Origin: Candidatus Latescibacterota bacterium
GTDB taxonomy: Bacteria > Latescibacterota > UBA2968 > GCA-2709665
NCBI GenBank assembly: GCA_012271065.1
Contig: JAAXHE010000174.1
Span: forward strand, 1-28,952
Direction of reading: 5' to 3'
Length of the DNA stretch: 28,952 bases
Of this stretch, positions 24,355 to 28,952 are shown piece by piece. The first letter of the stretch is position 1. Every line of letters begins with the position of its first letter. Under the pieces are notes generated by a model. That model worked only from the letters and a program-made list of their open reading frames with translations, was not told the origin of the DNA and searched no databases. A program made the translations under genes and the position numbers.

Positions 24355-26091
24355 CTATCTCCACCAACCCAACTCGTGAACGAATTCCTTCAATTTCGTC
24401 AGTCCCTGCTTGCATTCCTCTGCAGTAGCTCCGAAGATTCCGCTGTCTACGTACTCCGATTGATCTCGACTTTCAATCAACGACGCTTCAATTTCACCGA
24501 AAACCTGATCTCGATCTCGATTGTATCCGAACGTGCCGGGTGGGGCCCAGTAATACTCTGAAGGATCTCTGTGAGCGTAGCCAAGCGCCATCAGTATTTC
24601 GAGCTTGTCGAATACCCGTTTGTAGTGATTGTCATCGGGGATGATACGTTGAGTCAAGGGCCGTAGTGCTCCGTGTATCCAGTCGTTCAGCGGCGCGTGG
24701 TAGTTCGCCTTGCCTTCGAGGATCTGCATTACCGGTACGCCATCATAGAACATGCAAAAAGGCGGAAACATCCTGACCGCCACCAAATCCTCTTCGTGTT
24801 GTCTGTGAATCGTCGTCCCAAAGAGATTCCCAAGAAACCGAAGGCGTCCCGCCTCGACTGCGCCGAGTCCCAACGCATAGAGCAGAAGCGTCGCGGGGTA
24901 TTTTTTTAAATCAATCCAAAATATCACTCCGCCGGTCAATTCAGTCGAACCAAGACGCTGCAACGCTCGTTGCCAAACTTGATTATGTTCTTCTTCAGCC
25001 CATCGGCCACCGCTGGTCGCCATCGCCAATAGCGTCGCACATGCGGCCTCATACTTGCGCACTCGTATGGTAACTGACTTACTGTCTATAGATGCGCTAA
25101 GTTGCACGTCGAAATCCTTGCCCGACGTCATCTCTACAACCTGCTCAACTGTCTGTTGGATCAGATTCGACAACTGAATCCTGAATCGAGGAAGGTAGCG
25201 TTCCAAACTCGCTACGGCCGCTTCGGTGGAGAGTGGGTGAGGCCTCGAATACTCCTCGATGGAAGTGACATTCTGCTGAATCTCGCCGAAAAACGTGTCG
25301 GCGTCTTCGATCTTAATTACCTGAGCCCCGCGCAGGTCAATTAGCCGCTGGGCTTTGTCCTCCGGCTCGCCGCGTAACGCCCAGTAAGTCGTGAACCTGC
25401 GTGATGGAGCCCGGGATAACGCACTTCGCAACGCGCCGTCCCATTCCGCGGACCATCCGCATACGATAAGGCCGAACTCATCGAATATCCTGTCCAGGAG
25501 CTCATAAAACTCCCGCGGATACTCATCAAGTTCGGCGGGTGTATTTCTAATACGAGTATCGAGATAATCGCCATTTACCTTGAAAACACAACAATCGGTG
25601 TGGATCAAGGGAAGAGCACCTTGAACCTGATCGGGTGAACTTAGGATTGTCGGTTCAACCCCTTCATCTCTGAGGGCAGTTTCCAGAAGTTGGTCGAAAT
25701 TCGTCGTGACGATGACCTTGATGAATCCGTTCGCGGCCAATCCCGCGATAGCTCGGTGTGCCGCCGTAGGGGCTTTTGCGCCTTCCTCACGCTCCTTGTC
25801 AGTCGGTTCAAAATACGCCCGAAGCAACTGTTGTCTCTCTGCTTGCGTTTTGGCAACGTCGTTAAGCAGGTCGGAGTAAGACACCTCCTTCCCGAATTTC
25901 TCCAAATACCAGCGTTCAGGTTCGGAACCGCATTCCTCCCCGTGAGATGCCGCCAGTTTGCAAATCAAATTCAGCGTTATCTCCCAACCCGTGGGAATCT
26001 TCGCACGGGATACCCCCGAGCCGACAAGAACGGCGTACACACCGGGATTCGCCTGGATCGAGAATGCCAGCGAATGGATGGGATCGATCAC
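24355..26091 (-). CDS. SIR2-domain protein, candidate NAD-consuming defence effector
   Basis: The N-terminal about 270 residues form a SIR2-like NAD-binding domain: [16 protein letters not shown] (residues 23-38), [12 protein letters not shown] with the expected catalytic Asn131, and [11 protein letters not shown] (208-218). The family's KxHGD appears as KVNGD, placing Asn173 where ThsA and DSR2 carry a catalytic His. The C-terminal about 300 residues match nothing I know; they include a predicted helical stretch (about 285-330) and [18 protein letters not shown] at 26091 follows GGAG by 10 nt and is the best in-frame start. Such proteins deplete NAD during phage infection in several systems. 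It lies between the split GIY-YIG gene and the DUF1829 gene, same strand. Domain sure, activity not. Confidence 0.85.
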   Translation of the reverse strand: MIDPIHSLAFSIQANPGVYAVLVGSGVSRAKIPTGWEITLNLICKLAASHGEECGSEPERWYLEKFGKEVSYSDLLNDVAKTQAERQQLLRAYFEPTDKEREEGAKAPTAAHRAIAGLAANGFIKVIVTTNFDQLLETALRDEGVEPTILSSPDQVQGALPLIHTDCCVFKVNGDYLDTRIRNTPAELDEYPREFYELLDRIFDEFGLIVCGWSAEWDGALRSALSRAPSRRFTTYWALRGEPEDKAQRLIDLRGAQVIKIEDADTFFGEIQQNVTSIEEYSRPHPLSTEAAVASLERYLPRFRIQLSNLIQQTVEQVVEMTSGKDFDVQLSASIDSKSVTIRVRKYEAACATLLAMATSGGRWAEEEHNQVWQRALQRLGSTELTGGVIFWIDLKKYPATLLLYALGLGAVEAGRLRFLGNLFGTTIHRQHEEDLVAVRMFPPFCMFYDGVPVMQILEGKANYHAPLNDWIHGALRPLTQRIIPDDNHYKRVFDKLEILMALGYAHRDPSEYYWAPPGTFGYNRDRDQVFGEIEASLIESRDQSEYVDSGIFGATAEECKQGLTKLKEFVHELGWWR

Positions 26092-26194
26092 GTCGCATTA
26101 ATCTCCAAATAAACCACCATCGCTTGTCCCTAGCCTCAGCGATACCGAACTGATCGTACAATCATCAGACATATAACTATTGCACTGGTGCAGC

Positions 26195-26712
26195 TTACTC
26201 GTCCACCGATTGAGGGGGGTTTTCCACTTCTGCATTCTGAATTTCCTTCAACGTTCGGCCCTCAGCGTCCTTCCAGTACAGGCGACCATTGCTGGAATTC
26301 CCCAAGAGTACGTCACAAGCGTTGGAAGGTGAACTGAAGGAATAGTCTTGGACCAAACGGAATGTAGGACCTATATCTTCAAGTATATTCTGGTCCAAGA
26401 GTTCCTTTCGAAGTTCAGAAGTAGAAATATGGATTGATGCAACTTCGTCCTTGACAGCCAATGAGCCACGAAGTACAACGAAGTCGCTGGTTCCACTATA
26501 ACCGCGTGCCTCAATTCCTTTACTGTTCAGGAATAGATATCCACGTCCTCCCTCTGGCTTGTGTGGCTCTTCAAAGAAACTCACTCCTACCACTGGCAGG
26601 CACAGCAACATGTCGGCTAGGTATAGCTCGACATCCGCTTTGTCTGCGTCCGACAGTGATGGCATTGCTGGTTCCTGCTTGTTTTGTAACTTGCAGCGTT
26701 TCATTTGCTTTG
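26195..26712 (-). pseudogene. 3' fragment of a GIY-YIG nuclease-DUF4357 gene, cut by the IS element
   Basis: This is the C-terminal 171 codons of one gene whose 5' part lies at 28259-28610. The ending FSSPSNACDVLLGNSSNGRLYWKDAEGRTL is a DUF4357 domain; a linker domain (FVVLRGSLAVKDE) precedes it. When the IS and one CTAG are removed, the frame reads ...YLEARLYAL then AKQMKRCKLQ without a break, giving 289 aa, the usual size for GIY-YIG-DUF4357 proteins. An internal ATG at 26704 could still start a 169-aa remnant, but no good ribosome-binding site precedes it. Upstream of the SIR2 gene on the same strand. Confidence 0.85.
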
Positions 26713-28262
26713 CTAGGAGCCTGTCGGAGTACGTGTGGATGAGTGCTTAGATACAGTGTCGCCAAGGGGAATGGGAGGTGTATGGAGCGCGACGACGAGG
26801 CGCTGCATCGTCCTATGCGGGACTGGGAAGCCAATCATGCCGATAGAGCTTCAGCAGGTTGTGGGTAATGCAGATGAGATTCCATTCTGCGGTGACTTTT
26901 TTGATTCCTCTGAAGGTGAAGCGGTCGATGCCTCGAACTTGCTTGATCTGTCCAAACACGGGTTCCACGATGTGCTTTCGTTTTGCGTAGGTGCATCGCC
27001 CTTTGATGGTGCGTAGTTTTCTGGCCATTCTTTCCTTGGGCGTTGCGTTTTTGGGGATGCGGCCGCGCGGGGGCTTGGGAACCGGGTCTGTGTGCTTGTG
27101 TTTTTGGGTGGCAATGTAAGCATCGACGCCTTTGGGTAGACCGTCGATCTGGTGTTGATTGTAGTATCCTGAGTCCGCGGTAAGGCGTTTGGGGTTGCCA
27201 CCCGTATGTGCCTTGATCCGCTTGACCATGGGTACCGTCTGATTCTTGTCGTTGGCGTCCTGGGTGACGTCGGCCGCAAGGATGATTTGCGCCTTCTCAT
27301 CAACGGCAGCCTGGCAGTTGTAGGCTTGCAGGAAGGTGCCGCCCGACACCATAATCCGTGAGTCCGGATCGGTGAAGTTGCGCTGTTTTTTTGCATCAGG
27401 TTCTTTGGAAGGAGGTTTTGGCTTCTTGCCAGGACGCTTGCGCTGCTTACGTTTTTCTAATTTTTCTTCATAGGCCGACTGTTTGGTGGCATACTCAGCC
27501 TCTGCCTCGGCTTCCAGTTCGATCATCGCCTGGCGGATCTTTTCCAGACGCCTTTTTCCGTATTCCCAGCCTTCGGCGGGTTCGTCACCGCGATTGCCTT
27601 TGCCATACAGCGCGTCTTCGGCAGCGTCGGTTGCTTCGGCCTGCGCCAGGAGTCGCTTAACCTCAGCCTCGAGTTCCGACGCCTTCTTCTTCATACGGGC
27701 GTAACTCATCGCTTTGTGCTTCGAGGCGTTCGCTTTGACTTTCGTACCATCCAGCGCCACGTGCCCCAGCTTGACCAGACCGCCCTTCTGGCAAAGCCCC
27801 AGCACCTGAGTGAACATACCGGACAGGGCCTCAAGATGACGCCCTCGAAATGCGGATATCGTATCGTGATCCGGATGCTGATCCAAACTCAACACCCGAA
27901 ACGCAACAGAGTCATACGTCGCACGTTCAATCTTACGAGAACTCGTGATCCCGTCACAGTAAGCATATAGCAGCAGGCCCACCATCATTCTCGGATCATA
28001 CGGCGGTTGGCCACCCTGCGATCCATCATACGACCCATAGATCGACGACAAATCCAGTTGGCCAACGATGTCCAAAATGAAATACGCCTTGTGCTGTTTC
28101 GGGAGCCAGTCCCGCAGATCCGGAGGTAACAACATCAATTGCTCTGGATGGTATTCACGAAAACGCGTGGGAGTGTCCATCACAACCTCAAGTTTGGGGT
28201 CCTTGCCGACACTCCTATTATACGAAACTTTCACCCTGTTGGGTACTCCGACAGGCTCCTAG
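26713..28262. mobile_element. IS1182-like insertion sequence (1542 bp, 26717-28258) with CTAG target duplication
   Basis: Perfect 16-bp inverted repeats GAGCCTGTCGGAGTAC lie at 26717-26732 and (inverted) 28243-28258. CTAG flanks both sides (26713-26716, 28259-28262). One transposase gene fills most of the interior. The empty site can be rebuilt exactly because the IS interrupts a GIY-YIG-DUF4357 reading frame that is restored when the IS and one CTAG are removed. Perfect ends, an intact transposase and a clean duplication suggest a recent insertion. Confidence 0.95.
26813..28180 (-). CDS. IS1182-family transposase (DDE type)
   Basis: The 455-aa protein begins MDTPTRFREYHPEQLMLLPPDL, the standard opening of IS1182 transposases. 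The catalytic triad is visible as Asp in VALDGTKVKAN, Asp in LTADSGYY and Glu in HIVEPVFGQIKQVRG. A Lys/Glu-rich coiled insert (EKLEKRKQRKRPGKKPKPP) and FTDPDSRIM plus YNCQAAVDEKAQII are also typical. I chose ATG 28180, preceded by GAGG; an upstream in-frame GTG at 28234 is possible but lies close to the inverted repeat. A TATAAT box on the minus strand (28217-28222) may drive it. The frame is intact, so the element may be active. Confidence 0.95.
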   Translation of the reverse strand: MDTPTRFREYHPEQLMLLPPDLRDWLPKQHKAYFILDIVGQLDLSSIYGSYDGSQGGQPPYDPRMMVGLLLYAYCDGITSSRKIERATYDSVAFRVLSLDQHPDHDTISAFRGRHLEALSGMFTQVLGLCQKGGLVKLGHVALDGTKVKANASKHKAMSYARMKKKASELEAEVKRLLAQAEATDAAEDALYGKGNRGDEPAEGWEYGKRRLEKIRQAMIELEAEAEAEYATKQSAYEEKLEKRKQRKRPGKKPKPPSKEPDAKKQRNFTDPDSRIMVSGGTFLQAYNCQAAVDEKAQIILAADVTQDANDKNQTVPMVKRIKAHTGGNPKRLTADSGYYNQHQIDGLPKGVDAYIATQKHKHTDPVPKPPRGRIPKNATPKERMARKLRTIKGRCTYAKRKHIVEPVFGQIKQVRGIDRFTFRGIKKVTAEWNLICITHNLLKLYRHDWLPSPA

Positions 28263-28610
28263 CGCATATAATCGTGCTTCAAGATATCTGACGTGGGCTT
28301 TGTTCAAACTCTCGTCTTTGCTTGTAAATACAATTCCATGATTCCAAAAATCCTTTTCCCGATAGTGATCGTCCAACCTTTGACGCAATATATCGCCTTC
28401 GCCAACGTACGCAGGGGGCAACTGGCCGGATGTCCACAGAATGTACACACCCGTACGTTCGAATTCATCCCGTGTACGAACCTCTTTATAGAGGGAATGA
28501 GGAAAGAAATGACCTTGACCGGTCCAATTCGATTTTTCGATCACGCGCAAACCTTCGGGCTCGCCGTCAGGTACAAAAATCCGAACCGAGAATCCCATTG
28601 CATTACTCAT
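28259..28610 (-). pseudogene. 5' fragment of a GIY-YIG nuclease-DUF4357 gene, cut by the IS element
   Basis: ATG at 28610 has AGGAG about 8 nt upstream. The 117 intact residues hold a GIY-YIG-like nuclease domain: FERTGVYILW (the YIL element for GIY), PAYVGEGD (YVG for YIG), LRQRLDDHYREKDFW, and VVFT-like IVFTSKDESLNKAHVRYLEARL with the catalytic-type Glu. Homologues start with the same VRIFVPDGEPEGLR and NWTG segment. The reading frame enters the IS after YAL and stops at 28218, adding 13 foreign residues. The DUF4357 half at 26195-26712 is now separated by 1.5 kb, so full-length protein cannot be made. Probably the first gene of the SIR2 cassette. Confidence 0.85.
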
Positions 28611-28717
28611 TCAGAGGCTCCTATTCATGATATCTCGTGCAGCTCACGTGTTGCATTGTGAATAGAGTAAACGAAAATTCCAACCCGCGTCCGTAGCTTC
28701 AACATTGTGAAATCGAC

Positions 28718-28879
28718 CTACGGATTATCCGAGGCTTCTAAGTCGCGAAGCCACTCCTCCGCGAGAACCGCTAAGTCTGCAAGGCCGCCAATCCGTGCGT
28801 TTTCAAGCGCGGTGTTAAACACGGTCAGCACATATCCCCTTCGTTGAAGCCACGTCATGGCTTTCGCTGAACCCCACAC
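28718..28879 (-). CDS. Small or partial ORF at window edge, unrecognised
   Basis: A minus-strand frame open from 28915 to a TAG at 28718-28720 encodes ...VWGSAKAMTWLQRRGYVL..., then a helical acidic end. Possible starts are GTG 28879 or ATG 28858 (46-53 aa). A separate fragment ending FSEWTQAYKL then a stop (28916-28918) enters from the window edge in the same frame, and a third frame over 28862-28952 also looks coding. This could be the frameshifted tail of a larger gene outside the window. The 28611-28717 gap before the GIY-YIG gene shows only its ribosome-binding site. Confidence 0.25.
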   Translation of the reverse strand: MWGSAKAMTWLQRRGYVLTVFNTALENARIGGLADLAVLAEEWLRDLEASDNP

Positions 28880-28952
28880 TTCTGGTTTTCGATGCCGAGT
28901 ATCGGTACTTTGAATTCACAGTTTATATGCTTGAGTCCACTCCGAAAAGTCG

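Overview
The window is a G+C-rich stretch of bacterial chromosome (single lines of the gltB region count to about 70% G+C). From about 23.4 kb to the right edge it becomes a lower-G+C accessory region (about 50% on a sampled line). No rRNA, tRNA or CRISPR array was seen. Taxonomy is inference only. The paired EF-hand/dockerin-like tail (D-x-D-G-x-G...DF), the YjhG/transketolase-like/sugar-isomerase gene set and the TATATT-type -10 boxes would fit an uncultured lineage of the Latescibacterota/Poribacteria/FCB kind.

Layout, left part. At 1-1613 lies the tail of an export module: an ABC-2 permease C-terminal half and a HlyD-type membrane-fusion protein. Both have a broken or missing N-terminal frame. 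A pentapeptide-repeat protein and moaA follow (1892-3512) and end at a strong terminator. Next comes an electron-transfer and N/S assimilation block (3812-11901): a siroheme sulfite/nitrite reductase with a C-terminal HEPN-like domain, a conserved hypothetical, a 7Fe-type ferredoxin with its own promoter and terminator, and a full-length glutamate synthase large subunit with no gltD beside it. The K-x-K pair in the reductase argues for sulfite as substrate. The ferredoxin next to gltB suggests ferredoxin as electron donor.

Middle part (11902-23071). A short-chain dehydrogenase and a small secreted dockerin-like gene killed by one in-frame TAG are each flanked by a copy of a small palindromic MITE; the second copy sits between clean CTAG duplications. 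Then come a secreted DUF3047 protein and an outer-membrane-barrel-like protein with ATGA overlap. A transketolase-like enzyme (minus strand) diverges from a sugar-phosphate isomerase/epimerase, a YjhG-type sugar-acid dehydratase and an Sfp-type phosphopantetheinyl transferase (ATGA overlap). A betaine-homocysteine methyltransferase-like gene (minus strand) closes the core region. The carbohydrate genes look like a sugar/sugar-acid catabolic set.

Right part (23.4-28.95 kb, all minus strand). This looks like a defence-type cassette: GIY-YIG nuclease-DUF4357, then a SIR2-domain protein, then a DUF1828/DUF1829 protein. A 1542-bp IS1182-like element has split the GIY-YIG gene. Removing the IS and one CTAG copy restores a single 289-aa reading frame, so the disruption can be read directly from the sequence. 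The SIR2 protein carries Asn where the catalytic His of characterised family members is expected. The three-gene combination is the best candidate here for an undescribed system. The MITEs and the IS share both CTAG target sites and a CCTGTC core at the same offset in their termini, which suggests the MITEs are moved by an IS1182-type transposase.
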